Source: JBEKUY01 sp049514555 (GTDB taxonomy: Bacteria; Acidobacteriota; Terriglobia; Acidiferrales; UBA7541). Taken from it: 64,000 bases of DNA. Made by a program: the position numbers and the translations under genes. The stretch spans positions 335,092 through 399,091 of the forward strand of contig JBEKUY010000003.1 of assembly GCA_049514555.1 (NCBI GenBank), written 5' to 3'. The notes beneath the pieces are model-generated. The model saw nothing but the letters and a program-made list of their open reading frames with translations. It was not told the origin of the DNA and did not search any database. Positions 44,003 through 53,209 of this stretch are shown here, one piece after another; positions within the stretch are counted from its first letter, which is position 1, and each line of letters opens with the position of its first letter.

Positions 44003-44033
44003 CGCCGCGCTGATTTCTTGCGGAGCACAGGGG

Positions 44034-44672
44034 CTAGTTCTTGCTGGGCTTTTTCGGAGTCAGATCGCAAGCCTGCTTCACCCGGGCGAGATCGAGGCCA
44101 GCGGGCGAGAATTCCGCGATTTCGGGGCCGTTTCGGCCACGGATTTCCACCTTGAAGACATGAGCTCCGATCAACTCGCGCGTGGTGCCTTTGTCCATGG
44201 AGAGGAAACGGCCACGAATCCAGTTCCAGCCGTGATAGCTGTGCGTGTCGTCGACGCGGACCATGACCTCCATCTGGGGCTGTCCCCAAAAGCCGGGACG
44301 GTTGGGCGGGCCCAGCCGGATGCCGGGATTGAAGTCGGCGTAGGTGTACTTGCCATTGGTGCAGACGAGTTCGATTCGCGGCTTGTAATCCGGGTCTTCG
44401 CTCAGGTAGTTGTCCGACAGAAGCTCGAAGCGGACCTTCTTGGCGGCGGTCATCTTATCCTCGGAATGGAACTCGATCCACTTTCCGCCGACGTTGACGC
44501 CGTCACTTTCGTCCTGAGAAGGGCTCCTGACACCGCTCCTCTGGGCGCTGGCCGACAGCGCCGCCGCGCAAACCACTGCCAAGCCTGCAAAGAAGGCCTT
44601 CGTGGCCAAGGCCCGACGGTTTCCTCTAGGAAAGAATTGCGACGATTTCAAGGTCTCCTCCATACGGGACAT
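44034..44672 (-). CDS. Hypothetical exported protein
   Basis: 212 residues. N-terminal export signal with Arg-rich n-region (RRALATKAFFAGLAVVCAAALSASAQ) from ATG 44672; an in-frame ATG at 44663 is an alternative. The mature domain (VNVGGKWIEFHSEDKMTAAKKVRFELLSDN...YADFNPGIRLGPPNRPGFWG) is beta-rich. No known motif. The stop is 31 bp from the esterase remnant. Function unknown. Confidence 0.7.
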   Translation of the reverse strand: MSRMEETLKSSQFFPRGNRRALATKAFFAGLAVVCAAALSASAQRSGVRSPSQDESDGVNVGGKWIEFHSEDKMTAAKKVRFELLSDNYLSEDPDYKPRIELVCTNGKYTYADFNPGIRLGPPNRPGFWGQPQMEVMVRVDDTHSYHGWNWIRGRFLSMDKGTTRELIGAHVFKVEIRGRNGPEIAEFSPAGLDLARVKQACDLTPKKPSKN

Positions 44673-45034
44673 TGTTACCTATTGAACCCGGAAAACCAAC
44701 AGAAGTTGCACTGCTCGCTCCAGGAAATCAATCGCCTAGGAATTTTCGAGTTTCCTTTGTGCCACGGCCATTTCTGGTCTTGTCGCGGTCTGCAGCCTCC
44801 GTCATATGCTCCTCCTGGCTTGTCATTCCCTATCACACAGAAGTTCCTCTTCTCGGATTATGCCAGCACTTTCGGCGGCCCTACTTTCAGCCTAAAGGGT
44901 TTTTCCGCCAGTTTCTCCACAAGGCCGTGAATCGCTAAAGGGCCAGCTGCCCCAACGGATGACAACCTCCGCCTCGCTCCTCACACGCGGGCTCCCACGT
45001 TTTGCGCACCGCATGCTACTATCACCGCGAAGCC
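44673..45034. other. 362-bp region without a recognised gene
   Basis: Separates the divergent exported protein and amidohydrolase genes. It is AT-richer than its neighbours between 44680 and 44930. I found no ORF with coding quality, no tRNA and no strong hairpin. Confidence 0.3.
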
Positions 45035-46336
45035 ATGAAAACGCCGCGCACCTTTCTAGCCTTCGTTCTCACGCTTCTCTCCTGCGCGCCACTCGCCGCG
45101 CAATCAACGCAGCCCCATCCTGCGCCAAGCGCGCACGCAATCGTCCTTCACGCCGCGCGCCTGCTCGACGTCGAATCCGGACACATCACCACCCCCGGCG
45201 AAATCCTGGTCTATGGCGGCGCCATAGCCGAAGTCGGCGCGAAAGTCACCCGCCCCTCCGGCGCCGAAATCATTGATCTCGGCGATACCACTCTTCTCCC
45301 CGGCCTTATCGACGCGCACGTCCACCTCTTCCTTCACCCCGGTGCGGAAGATCTTCAAACCGTCCAGGAATCCGTCCCCCAGCGCACCATCATGGCCACC
45401 CTCGCCGCTCGCGACGACCTCATGGCCGGATTCACTGCTGAGCGCGACATGGGCACCGAAGGCGCAGGCTCCGCCGACACAGCCGTCCGCAACGCCATCA
45501 ATCAGGGCCAGATTCCCGGCCCGCGCCTGCGCATCAGCGGCAATGCCATCAACATTCTCGGCGGCCACGAAGACGCCATCGGCTACAACCCTGAGCAGCA
45601 CGTGCTTCCCAACGCTACCTACGCCAACAACGCCGCCGAGCTCGTTACCGTCATCCGCGAGCAAATCAAGGAAGGCGCGGACTTCATCAAGATTTACGAG
45701 ACCGGCGGGGACTCGCTCGTGAACGGCCGTCTCTCCACTCCATTCCAGTACACCGAGGACGAACTCGTCGCCGCCGTGCGCGAGGCCGCGCGCACAGGCA
45801 ATCGCGTCGCGGTCCACGCCACCGGTGAACCCGGAGCACTCTACGCAGCTCGCGCTGGCGTCGAATCCATCGAGCATGCCTATCAACTTAGCGATGAGAC
45901 CATGCGCATCATGCGCGAAAAGCAAATCTTCGCCCTCCCCACTTTTACCATCGCCGAATATTTCGCGGACCACGCTGCCACCCCAGAAGCCGCCGCCCGT
46001 GAACGCCAGTTGCTCGACCTACACGCCGGCGAATTCAAGAGGCAGCTCGCTGCCGGCGTTCCCATCGCAATGGGTTCTGACGTCGGCCCATTTCCGCACG
46101 GCACGCAAGCGCGCGAGTTCGTCTTGATGGTGAAATTCGGAATGTCGCCGCTGGCTGCCATCCAGGCCGGCACCGTGAACGGCGCAAAATTATTGGGCTG
46201 GCAGGATAAAATCGGCGTCCTCAAGCCCGGCTACGCCGCCGATGTAGTCGCCGTCCCCGGCAGCCCCCTCGACGACATCACCGCCCTGCAGAAAGTTTCC
46301 TTCGTAATGAAAAACGGCGCCATCTACCGCAAGTAA
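45035..46336 (+). CDS. Exported metal-dependent amidohydrolase
   Basis: 433 residues from ATG 45035 (signal peptide TFLAFVLTLLSCAPLAAQS). Imidazolonepropionase/prolidase-like amidohydrolase: metal-binding HxH in LPGLIDAHVHLF, the lysine region FIKIYETGG, a histidine in RVAVHATGE, another in SIEHAYQLS, and the catalytic aspartate in MGSDVGPFPHG. It hydrolyses an amide or cyclic substrate of unknown identity in the periplasm. Codon usage favours C and T endings more than its neighbours. Confidence 0.93.
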   Translation: MKTPRTFLAFVLTLLSCAPLAAQSTQPHPAPSAHAIVLHAARLLDVESGHITTPGEILVYGGAIAEVGAKVTRPSGAEIIDLGDTTLLPGLIDAHVHLFLHPGAEDLQTVQESVPQRTIMATLAARDDLMAGFTAERDMGTEGAGSADTAVRNAINQGQIPGPRLRISGNAINILGGHEDAIGYNPEQHVLPNATYANNAAELVTVIREQIKEGADFIKIYETGGDSLVNGRLSTPFQYTEDELVAAVREAARTGNRVAVHATGEPGALYAARAGVESIEHAYQLSDETMRIMREKQIFALPTFTIAEYFADHAATPEAAARERQLLDLHAGEFKRQLAAGVPIAMGSDVGPFPHGTQAREFVLMVKFGMSPLAAIQAGTVNGAKLLGWQDKIGVLKPGYAADVVAVPGSPLDDITALQKVSFVMKNGAIYRK

Positions 46337-46594
46337 CCCGTCTCCTTGTTTTCCGCGAAGCGCCTAGCGCCAGCAGCCAGTATCCCGCCCCCACACTTGT
46401 GGCGGCGAAGCATTCGACTCGCATAGTGCTCTGCATCGGTGAAAGTGATGCTAATGCGGATTCTCAGCGGATGGGTTCAATGAATTTTGCAGGTCAACTC
46501 ACTGGAATGGGTCCGCTGTCAGAACCCGTTCCAGAAGTTCGACGCACATTTGCCGTTTTCGATGTCCAAAAGGAAATCCGCGCTTAGACCATTC

Positions 46595-47752
46595 CTAACT
46601 GCCGCCCGCCTTATCGAACAGCGGCGTGCATGGCACGAGGCGCGCTTGCGTGCCATCGTGGACTGCATAGTGCACGCGTCTGCCGTTTGCGGTCATGGCC
46701 CACAGCGAGCTGGCGCCGTGCTCACCATCCTTGTTGATCGCGTAGAATTGAATGTGAAATGCCTTCAGCCGCTCGGGGAACGGCTTGTAGTTGCGTGCCA
46801 CCCGGTGAAGTGCCTCAAGGCAGGCCTCGGTGGGCAGCTTTCCCTGGCGCATCATTTCGACGATCGTGTGTCCGCCCGAAATCTTGATGTTTTCTTCTCC
46901 GCGCCCGGTTGATCCCGCCGCGCCGACGTCATTGTCCACATAGAGGCCCGCGCCGATCAGAGGTGAATCTCCCACACGCCCGGCAATCTTCCATGCGAGG
47001 CCTGAAGTAGTCGTCGTGCCGGAAATGTCTCCTTTCGAGTTGACGGCGAGGCAGTTGATCGTCCCGGTCGGCGGATACATTACGACCTCCTCGACCCACG
47101 AGCGCAGGGCCAGATCCTCGGGAGTGTCGAGGGCTTGCGCGAGCTTCTCCTTCCATTCCGGACTGTCAAGCCCTGGCCTCCAGTTTTCCGCTGTCGCTGC
47201 CTTCCACGCCAGCCATGCCCTGCGTGATTCGTCCGTGAGGAGATTCATGGTTTGAAACCCCTCATCCTCTGCGAACCGTCTAGCGCCCGCGCCGACGATG
47301 AATGTGTGATTGGTCTTCTCCATCACGACCTTGGCAACCAGCGAAGGGTTCTTGATCCCTTGAATCGAGCCCACCGCGCCGCAGCGGCGCGTTGGTCCGT
47401 GCATGACGCTGGCATCGAGTTCCACCACGCCATCTTCGTTCGGGAGGCCGCCGTAGCCCACTGAATGATCGTTCGGATCGTCCTCCACCTTGGTCACCAC
47501 CGCGAGCACCGCGTCGAGCGTGTCACCTCCGGACTTGAGGATGGCCATCCCGCCCTCGAGATGCCGCAGCCCGTTCGCGGCGGAGATGATCAGCGGGCGT
47601 ACTCCCTGTGCCGGCGCTCCACCCGAATCAATAAGCTGCCGGGCGAGTCCGTCCGCGGAGGGCCTTGCGGCACCCCACAGAGACCGCGAACTTGCTGCGA
47701 TGGTTCCCGCTAGTGTCGAGAGGAAGAACTTTCTTCGCGTCCATTTTTCCAT
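46595..47752 (-). CDS. Exported glycosylasparaginase-type Ntn hydrolase
   Basis: 385 residues from ATG 47752; a Tat-like signal TRRKFFLSTLAGTIA. Family features: GGMAILKSGGDTLDA at the N-terminal half, the autocatalytic and nucleophilic Thr231 in PPTGTINCLAVN, then TTTTSGLAWKIAGRVGDSPLIGAGLYVD. The enzyme type cleaves the bond between Asn and N-acetylglucosamine or isoaspartyl bonds. The residue before the nucleophile is Gly230 instead of the aspartate of classical glycosylasparaginases. The longer frame to 47803 is dropped. Stands alone. Confidence 0.92.
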   Translation of the reverse strand: MEKWTRRKFFLSTLAGTIAASSRSLWGAARPSADGLARQLIDSGGAPAQGVRPLIISAANGLRHLEGGMAILKSGGDTLDAVLAVVTKVEDDPNDHSVGYGGLPNEDGVVELDASVMHGPTRRCGAVGSIQGIKNPSLVAKVVMEKTNHTFIVGAGARRFAEDEGFQTMNLLTDESRRAWLAWKAATAENWRPGLDSPEWKEKLAQALDTPEDLALRSWVEEVVMYPPTGTINCLAVNSKGDISGTTTTSGLAWKIAGRVGDSPLIGAGLYVDNDVGAAGSTGRGEENIKISGGHTIVEMMRQGKLPTEACLEALHRVARNYKPFPERLKAFHIQFYAINKDGEHGASSLWAMTANGRRVHYAVHDGTQARLVPCTPLFDKAGGS

Positions 47753-47919
47753 TTCGGGCCTCACCGGTGAGTGTTGGATTCGAACGCAGCATAGTTCCGC
47801 CAAAGGACATCGACAAGTGGAGATTTCCGCTTAAAGGGAAGCGTCACTGACGGTGCAGAGGCCAGCCGCCGCTGCTTCTACCGGAGACGAGAACACGGGA
47901 CCGTCCAAAGACAATTGAG

Positions 47920-48195
47920 ATGGAGCGCGATTGTTCGCTAGTGCGTTGGTCTTCCGCGCCAGTAACGGCGATTCTCACGCTAGGCTCTGTGCTGCCATTT
48001 GCGATGGTTTTCCACGACCGATGGAAGCAGAGCGGCCTTTGGGAAAGGATAGACGGCCTTTTGGAGGAAGCCGCAGCCTTGCATGCGGCCCTGGAACATA
48101 TGGAGTTCACCCCGGCGTTGCCGCAGGACTTTGAGTACCTTGGCGGCGAGGACCCCGGCTTCTTCAAACGGACAAACGCTGGCCGCCGAAGTTAA
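47920..48195 (+). CDS. Possible small hypothetical protein
   Basis: 91 codons from ATG 47920. The second half (DRWKQSGLWERIDGLLEEAAALHAALEHMEFTPALP) has coding character; the first half does not. It overlaps in another frame the start of the radical-SAM remnant. It may be an intact small gene, or a remnant like its neighbour. Low confidence. Confidence 0.35.
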   Translation: MERDCSLVRWSSAPVTAILTLGSVLPFAMVFHDRWKQSGLWERIDGLLEEAAALHAALEHMEFTPALPQDFEYLGGEDPGFFKRTNAGRRS

Positions 48196-48238
48196 GAGCC
48201 ACCGCCGAGTAGCTTCGCATGCGGTTATTTCGGGAACC

Positions 48239-48535
48239 CGATTATTTTTCGACGATGAGAACGGGTTAGCGCTGCGCGGCGTGCTCCTGCGTCACCTCGT
48301 GATGCCGGGAGGCATCGCCGGTACCCGGGGGATCAGGGAGTGGGTGGCGCGAGAGTTGAGTCCCGGCACTTTCGTTAATCTAATGGCACAGTATCGTCTG
48401 GACGGAAAGGTGTCGCGCAAGGAGTATGTTGAGATCGACCGCTGCATCAGCGACAATGAATTCCAGGAAGCGATAGAAGACGCCCGCACTGCGGAACTCA
48501 CTAACGTTTGGGCGGGCAATCGTGATGTGGTCTGA
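48239..48535 (+). pseudogene. C-terminal remnant of a PflX-like radical SAM protein
   Basis: The frame encodes GLALRGVLLRHLVMPGGIAGT, REWVARELSPGTFVNLMAQY and KVSRKEYVEIDRCISDNEFQEAIEDARTAEL, the characteristic C-terminal third of COG1313 proteins (homologues of pyruvate formate-lyase activating enzyme). The N-terminal CxxxCxxC iron-sulfur region and most of the barrel are missing upstream, so it is a truncated relic. An upstream ATG at 48083 only joins unrelated codons. Confidence 0.7.
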
Positions 48536-48674
48536 GAGCACAACGCGCCGCGTTCGTGGGGCCTAGAGGGTCCGGCAGATCGGTCTTATGCGGGCACACA
48601 GGGGGAAACTCCTTTCCCGCGCCGAAGACGTCGCTGGTTCGCTTCGCGAAGCACGGAACGACCGTGGGGAGTTC

Positions 48675-49418
48675 TTAGGCCAGATCAATCAGGCTCTCGA
48701 TGAACCGTTGCATCCGCCGATAATGTGAGCCTTTCCAATAAATGCGGTCGCATGCCGGACAGATGCAGAACTCGTCGTAGTATTGTTTCGTCTCCGGCTG
48801 GAGCCGATCGCTCACGGATTCCTTCCGAGTTGGCTGTAACAAAGCGTTGCAGTGTACGCATCTTTGGAAGGGTGAGATCGAACCTAGCAGATCGAACCGT
48901 TGAAGCACTTCTGCTAGCTGCTCTCGGGGATTCGTCGCCCGTACGTAGCAGCCGCGGGTCACTGTGTTTCGTTTCAACAGCCCTCGGTCCTTCGTCAACA
49001 GAATCCGCTTCTCGTTCGAGGAGATCGCAGCCAGCTCCTCGTCCTGATAGTCGCGGCGATACACGGCGTCGAAGCCGACCATCCGAAGATACGCTGTCAG
49101 CCGGCCGAGATGGGTGTCTGCGACAAAACGCAAGTCACGGAGCGGTTGGGGTCGGAGCCGTATGAGGGGCGATATGTCAATGGCTTCGAACACTGGGTAG
49201 ACGCTGATTCTGTCGCCATGTTGCACGCGGTAAGAGAAATCCACCGAGTTGCCGTTCGCCACGACGAGGTCGACCTCCGTGTGCGGCACCCCGAGGGCTT
49301 CGATCATGTCTTTGACTGACCCGCTCACCTCGAAGGCGTACCAGGTCGTCCGTCTTCTCCTCCCCGGCGGGAGGAAGTCATTCAATTCCGCATAAAAGCG
49401 AACGTCGGCCCGCTTCAT
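48675..49418 (-). CDS. ThiS/MoaD-like domain fused to Mut7-C RNase domain
   Basis: 247 residues. N-terminal ubiquitin-like fold (RFYAELNDFLPPGRRRR...DRISVYPVFE). Mut7-C domain: RFVADTHLGRLTAYLRMVGFDAVYRRDYQDEEL with PIN-like acidic residues, then the zinc ribbon with CVHCNAL and CPACDRIYWKGSHYRRM. The ThiS-like domain lacks the C-terminal Gly-Gly used for activation, ending instead in EAIDISP. The C-terminal half is a predicted RNase. The real substrate is unknown. A known arrangement in bacteria. Confidence 0.92.
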   Translation of the reverse strand: MKRADVRFYAELNDFLPPGRRRRTTWYAFEVSGSVKDMIEALGVPHTEVDLVVANGNSVDFSYRVQHGDRISVYPVFEAIDISPLIRLRPQPLRDLRFVADTHLGRLTAYLRMVGFDAVYRRDYQDEELAAISSNEKRILLTKDRGLLKRNTVTRGCYVRATNPREQLAEVLQRFDLLGSISPFQRCVHCNALLQPTRKESVSDRLQPETKQYYDEFCICPACDRIYWKGSHYRRMQRFIESLIDLA

Positions 49419-49827
49419 CTATCGGCCCACTCCAGCTTGGCCTAGACCCGTCGAGTGTTGGGACACCTCCAGTATCGTCTGCTAGCTGGGCGTCAGTTAG
49501 CAATGCGGAATTCGTGCCCGGGAAACTGGTGGTGGCCAGCCTTCGATAGGGAAAGGAAACGGCCCCAGCCTGAGCCCAGCATCCGAGCATGAAGAACGGC
49601 GGGAAGTATCGGCCCTGGCTGGTGAGGTCTCAGACTCAGGTGAGTAAAATCCTGCAATCGGAATAGGGCTCGATCTCTGCCTCGCCTACCCGCTCGCACG
49701 CGGCGATCTCGCGCATGAGCTCGAACGGAATGTCCTGGAGGTAGTAGGTGGGAACCCGGGAGATTGCTTCGGCCAGTCCGCGAGACTAGAATTCAGCCGG
49801 AAGGTGGAGGCATGGAGGGAGGTTCCT
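49419..49827. other. 409-bp region with an orphan coding-like stretch
   Basis: No full gene. On the minus strand a frame from 49785 to the stop at 49636-49638 reads GLAEAISRVPTYYLQDIPFE and LMREIAACERVGEAEIE. It has good coding character but a stop at 49786-49788 and no start, suggesting a remnant. The rest shows nothing recognisable. Confidence 0.35.
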
Positions 49828-49992
49828 ATGCCCCAGTACGAATACCTTTGCCTGGCGTGCAAGACGAAGTTTTCGTCGGTCCTTACCCTTGCTGAACACG
49901 AGAAGGGCAAGGTCAAGTGCCCCAAGTGCGGCAGCACGAAAGTGGAACAGCAGTGGGCCGCCTTCTATCCTACCACCTCGAAGAAGAGCTGA
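49828..49992 (+). CDS. FmdB-family zinc-ribbon protein
   Basis: 54 residues from ATG 49828 (GGGAGG upstream; the in-frame ATG at 49804 has none). Starts PQYEYLCLACKTKFSSVL and shows two CxxC pairs (CLAC and CPKC), a zinc ribbon of the FmdB/CxxC_CxxC_SSSS class. Such proteins are small putative regulators; the founding FmdB accompanied formamidase genes. No amidase is next to it. Role unknown. Confidence 0.9.
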   Translation: MPQYEYLCLACKTKFSSVLTLAEHEKGKVKCPKCGSTKVEQQWAAFYPTTSKKS

Positions 49993-50183
49993 ACCGGCGG
50001 ACTTGTGCCTTCACCACGGCGGGCTGGGTTTGCCGACTGGCCCAGGCACGCTGGTTGCCGCAAGCCACCGGTCAGGGGCTTGCCTCAACACTGGGCCTGA
50101 AAATCGATTCGCCGTCCGTGCGTGAGGTACAATGCGGGTGTTTTGTCCGATTGTATGGTCGTCCGGACGCAAGGAGAGCTGCC

Positions 50184-50411
50184 ATGCAAGAGAAGATCGG
50201 CACCGCTGCTGGGCTTATCTGGGAGGCTCTCAACAGGAAAGGCGAGTTGTCGCTGGGGCAACTCAAGAGAGAGGTGAAGGGCAAGACACCCATCTTCGAT
50301 TGGGCCATCGGTTGGCTGGCGCGCGAAGAGAAGATTCTGGTCAAGCCAGAGAAGCGCTCTTTCCGTTTCCGCCTAAGAGAGCCAAACGTAAAATCGGAAG
50401 GTGTCTCTTAA
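50184..50411 (+). CDS. Small winged-helix protein (DUF2582-type)
   Basis: 75 residues from ATG 50184, after AAGGAG. The longer frame up to 49917 is dropped. The sequence (IGTAAGLIWEALNRKGELSLGQLKREVKGKTPIFDWAIGWLAREEKI) fits the DUF2582 winged-helix family, small domains thought to bind DNA or partners. No sensor or enzyme domain is attached. It lies 190 bp after the zinc-ribbon gene. Confidence 0.8.
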   Translation: MQEKIGTAAGLIWEALNRKGELSLGQLKREVKGKTPIFDWAIGWLAREEKILVKPEKRSFRFRLREPNVKSEGVS

Positions 50412-50454
50412 GGTTGGCTCTTACTCTATCAAGCACCGACCCTCTGAACCCGCC

Positions 50455-50473
50455 GCGTTTATCAGGCACTGCC
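50455..50473. repeat. Short relic of the dispersed repeat family
   Basis: GCGTTTATCAGGCACTGCC matches only the 3' end of the family (GCGTTTATCAGGACTTG). It follows the winged-helix gene by 43 bp. Confidence 0.4.
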
Positions 50474-50544
50474 GAAAGTCCAAACCTGCGGCTACGGCCA
50501 ATCAATGGAATATACTGCAAGAGTCCTGATCGTTGGAGCGAGCA

Positions 50545-51192
50545 ATGAGCATCACGACGCAGTGGCGCAACCCGACAGGCTGGCTCGGCAGATTGATGCT
50601 GCGGGGAATGAACATCACGCATTCCGGACTGACCGACTGGGGTCTGACGCATGTCGTGATCGGCAAGTGCGATGCGATTCTGGACGTGGGCTGCGGTGGG
50701 GGGAGGACCGTTCACAAGCTCGCGGGAATCGCTACCAGCGGCAGGGTCCACGGTATCGATTCCTCCGAGGCGAGTGTCATGGTATCCCGTAGGGCCAACA
50801 AGCAGTTCATCGAGGCGGGCCGGGTCGAGATTCGGCACGGTTCCGTGTCTTCTTTGCCGTTCTCGGATTCCGAGTTCGATCTCGTCACTGCTGTCAATTC
50901 CCACTGCCACTGGCCGGACCTCGTAGCCGACATGAAGGAGGTCTTGCGCGTACTGAAGCCCGGCGGCACGCTGATGATCCTGGCAGGAGCCTACAAAGGC
51001 GGGAGGCACAGTGCCCGAAACCAGAGATTCGCGCAGCTAATAAACGTCGCCTGCCAAAGCCGCGATGAACTCGGGGGACTCTTCGCTGCGGCAGGCTATT
51101 CAGATGTTCAGGTCTTCGAGGACGATCGCAGGGGTTGGATCTGTGGCGTAGGCAGAAGACCCAGTCAATTCAATCAAGGGGTGAGAACATAG
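50545..51192 (+). CDS. Class I SAM-dependent methyltransferase
   Basis: 215 residues from ATG 50545 (GGAG ten bases upstream; TTG at 50533 is possible). Motif I ILDVGCGGGRTVHKLA, motif II region VHGIDSSEASV, motif III SLPFSDSEFDLVTAV and motif IV region LKPGGTLMI are present. The N-terminal 30 residues lack a recognisable substrate domain. A small-molecule or lipid substrate is likely but not deducible. Confidence 0.9.
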   Translation: MSITTQWRNPTGWLGRLMLRGMNITHSGLTDWGLTHVVIGKCDAILDVGCGGGRTVHKLAGIATSGRVHGIDSSEASVMVSRRANKQFIEAGRVEIRHGSVSSLPFSDSEFDLVTAVNSHCHWPDLVADMKEVLRVLKPGGTLMILAGAYKGGRHSARNQRFAQLINVACQSRDELGGLFAAAGYSDVQVFEDDRRGWICGVGRRPSQFNQGVRT

Positions 51193-51265
51193 CGGAGCGG
51201 AATATGCCCCCTGGGGCGCCGGTATCGGCCACCTTGCTCCCAGTACCCACTTGTCCGGTAAGCGC

Positions 51266-51282
51266 GCGTTTATCAGGACTTG
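51266..51282. repeat. Short relic of the dispersed repeat family
   Basis: GCGTTTATCAGGACTTG is identical to the 3' end of copy 54754-54880. It lies between the methyltransferase and the VOC gene. The rest of the unit is missing. Confidence 0.5.
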
Positions 51283-51350
51283 TCCCGCCATGCTCAAATT
51301 GTAAGGCCCCCGCGTTCGCATAGAATCCTACCTGAACAAACGGATTGTAT

Positions 51351-52349
51351 ATGGGGATCCACATTCGTCTTGCGGCGTTGCTACTTCTAGCAACCGTCCC
51401 GGTATCTGCTCAGACCACGTCCGCTCCCGCCCAGACTCTTCTCGGGCAAGGCTGGGGCGTTGATCACGTCGGTGTTGGAGTGCGTGACCTCGCCCGAGCC
51501 CAACACGACTACGAACAGCTTGGGTTCAAAGTTGGCAAGGGTGGCCACTTCCCCGGAGGTATCTCCAACGCCATCGCCAGCCTTCAAAACAACAGCTATC
51601 TCGAACTCCTTTCGGTCAGCGGAAGCCCGTCGACCGTGCAAGGCTTTGACTCCGAGACTGCTGATATCTTGGAGAAGCACGAGGGTGCGATGTTCCTTGG
51701 CATTGACGTTTCTTCTGCCAAAGCAGCGGCGGACTACCTGAAAGCTCGCAACTTCGATGTGAATGACCCCGACCCCGGCAGCATCATGAAGGAGGGCGAG
51801 ACCACACCGCCTCCCCCGATGTGGTACAGCGTGAGCCCCGCTGACAAGCCAGCAGCAGACAAAAAGGCAATGACCTTACCCATTTTCTGGATCGAATACG
51901 TTTCCGCCGAACGGCGGGAAAAGCGTCGTGCTGAGGGGCAGATGGAACATCCCAACACGGCTATAGGCATTCACGCGGTATGGTTTGCCGTGCACGACGC
52001 GGAAGCACAATCACGCACGCTCCGCGATGCTGGTCTTGAAGACGGTGAATCCCGCGAGGTGAAGTTCCTCGGTGCTCACGGACGGGAAGTGAAGGCTGGA
52101 CAGGGAGCGCTGGCGCTTCTGGAGTCGAGCGACAAGAACAGTCTGCTTACAAAATTTCTATCCGATCATGACGAAGGAATAATCGGGCTCAGCATCGAAG
52201 TGGCCGATTTGGGAAAGGCCCGCCGATTGGCTGAGTCCGGCACGGGAAGAAAGCTGGAAACCTACAAAGGCTTCTATGGCACGAGTTTTCTGCTACCCCC
52301 AGAAGTTACGCACGGGGTGTGGATCGAAATGTTCCAAGTCGATCACTAG
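51351..52349 (+). CDS. Exported VOC/glyoxalase-like domain protein
   Basis: 332 residues from ATG 51351 (TTG at 51345 is upstream). A signal peptide (IRLAALLLLATVPVSAQ) is followed by a glyoxalase-like fold: WGVDHVGVGVRDLARAQHDYEQLGFKV, the classical beta-alpha-beta module, and later TAIGIHAVWFAVHDAEAQSRTLRDAGL and GIIGLSIEVADL. Two modules form one metal site in this superfamily. Substrate unknown; likely periplasmic. Confidence 0.85.
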   Translation: MGIHIRLAALLLLATVPVSAQTTSAPAQTLLGQGWGVDHVGVGVRDLARAQHDYEQLGFKVGKGGHFPGGISNAIASLQNNSYLELLSVSGSPSTVQGFDSETADILEKHEGAMFLGIDVSSAKAAADYLKARNFDVNDPDPGSIMKEGETTPPPPMWYSVSPADKPAADKKAMTLPIFWIEYVSAERREKRRAEGQMEHPNTAIGIHAVWFAVHDAEAQSRTLRDAGLEDGESREVKFLGAHGREVKAGQGALALLESSDKNSLLTKFLSDHDEGIIGLSIEVADLGKARRLAESGTGRKLETYKGFYGTSFLLPPEVTHGVWIEMFQVDH

Positions 52350-52586
52350 CGCTCAAATATGTACTGATCGCATCTCCTGAAATCCAACTACAAAAAGAGC
52401 CAAGCCTGAATCTGTGCAAGTTTCACGCGTGCGGAGCGGACAGCAGCGACCGCCGATGCCTGATTGGTCCTGCCAGCCCAACCGGTGCCATAAACCTCGA
52501 CGCCTTGTTTGATCAGGCCCGGCAAGTTCAGACTGCTAGGTGTGTAGTCGAGATTCGGATATGACCAGGAACTGAGGAGGGTCATC

Positions 52587-53126
52587 ATGCACCGCATCCG
52601 TGTTTTGTTGGTTGTTTTGGTAGCCTGCTTTGCCACGACCGTGCAGGCTCAGAAACCGGACCCCGAGGTCAAGAAGCTGCACGCCTACCTGGGCCATTGG
52701 ACGTACGAAGGAAAGGCCAAGCCGGGACCGGGCTGCCTGGGTGGCAAGTTTACCGGCGAAAAGACCTGTCAGATGATTCTAGGAGGGTCCTTTCTCCAGT
52801 GCCGGTTTACGGAAAAGGAGCCTGATGGAGAGTTTCGGGGTTTTAGTATTGCCGGGTACGACCCAGTGAACAAGAACTTCACCAGTGACGGCTACGCTGA
52901 GGGCGGAATCAGAGGCTCCAATATACTGAGCATTTCTGGGAACAAATGGACCTATGCAGGGAGGTGGGTCAGCGAAGGAAAGCAGTATCAATACAAAGGG
53001 ACCTTCACATTTGCGCCCGGTTTGGAGGGCGGGACCTTCACGGACGAACTTTCACTCGATGGCAAGACATGGACGACTTGCGAGGAGTCTAAATATACCA
53101 AGGTCAAGCCTCCTCCAAAAAAGTAG
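52587..53126 (+). CDS. Exported DUF1579-like protein
   Basis: 179 residues. Signal peptide (RVLLVVLVACFATTVQAQ), then a beta-barrel-like domain (KLHAYLGHWTYEGKA, GFSIAGYDPVNKNFTSDGY, ISGNKWTYAGRWVSEGKQY). The pattern fits the DUF1579 family. Two cysteine pairs (GPGCLGGK..CQMILGGSFLQC) may form disulfides. Function unknown. Confidence 0.75.
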   Translation: MHRIRVLLVVLVACFATTVQAQKPDPEVKKLHAYLGHWTYEGKAKPGPGCLGGKFTGEKTCQMILGGSFLQCRFTEKEPDGEFRGFSIAGYDPVNKNFTSDGYAEGGIRGSNILSISGNKWTYAGRWVSEGKQYQYKGTFTFAPGLEGGTFTDELSLDGKTWTTCEESKYTKVKPPPKK

Positions 53127-53209
53127 CTCTAGCTCACAAACGAGCGTACCAAGAGTGACCTGAAAAGATCGATTGGGCGGTTAGTCGGCTTACCGGTTCG
53201 TACTGGAAC

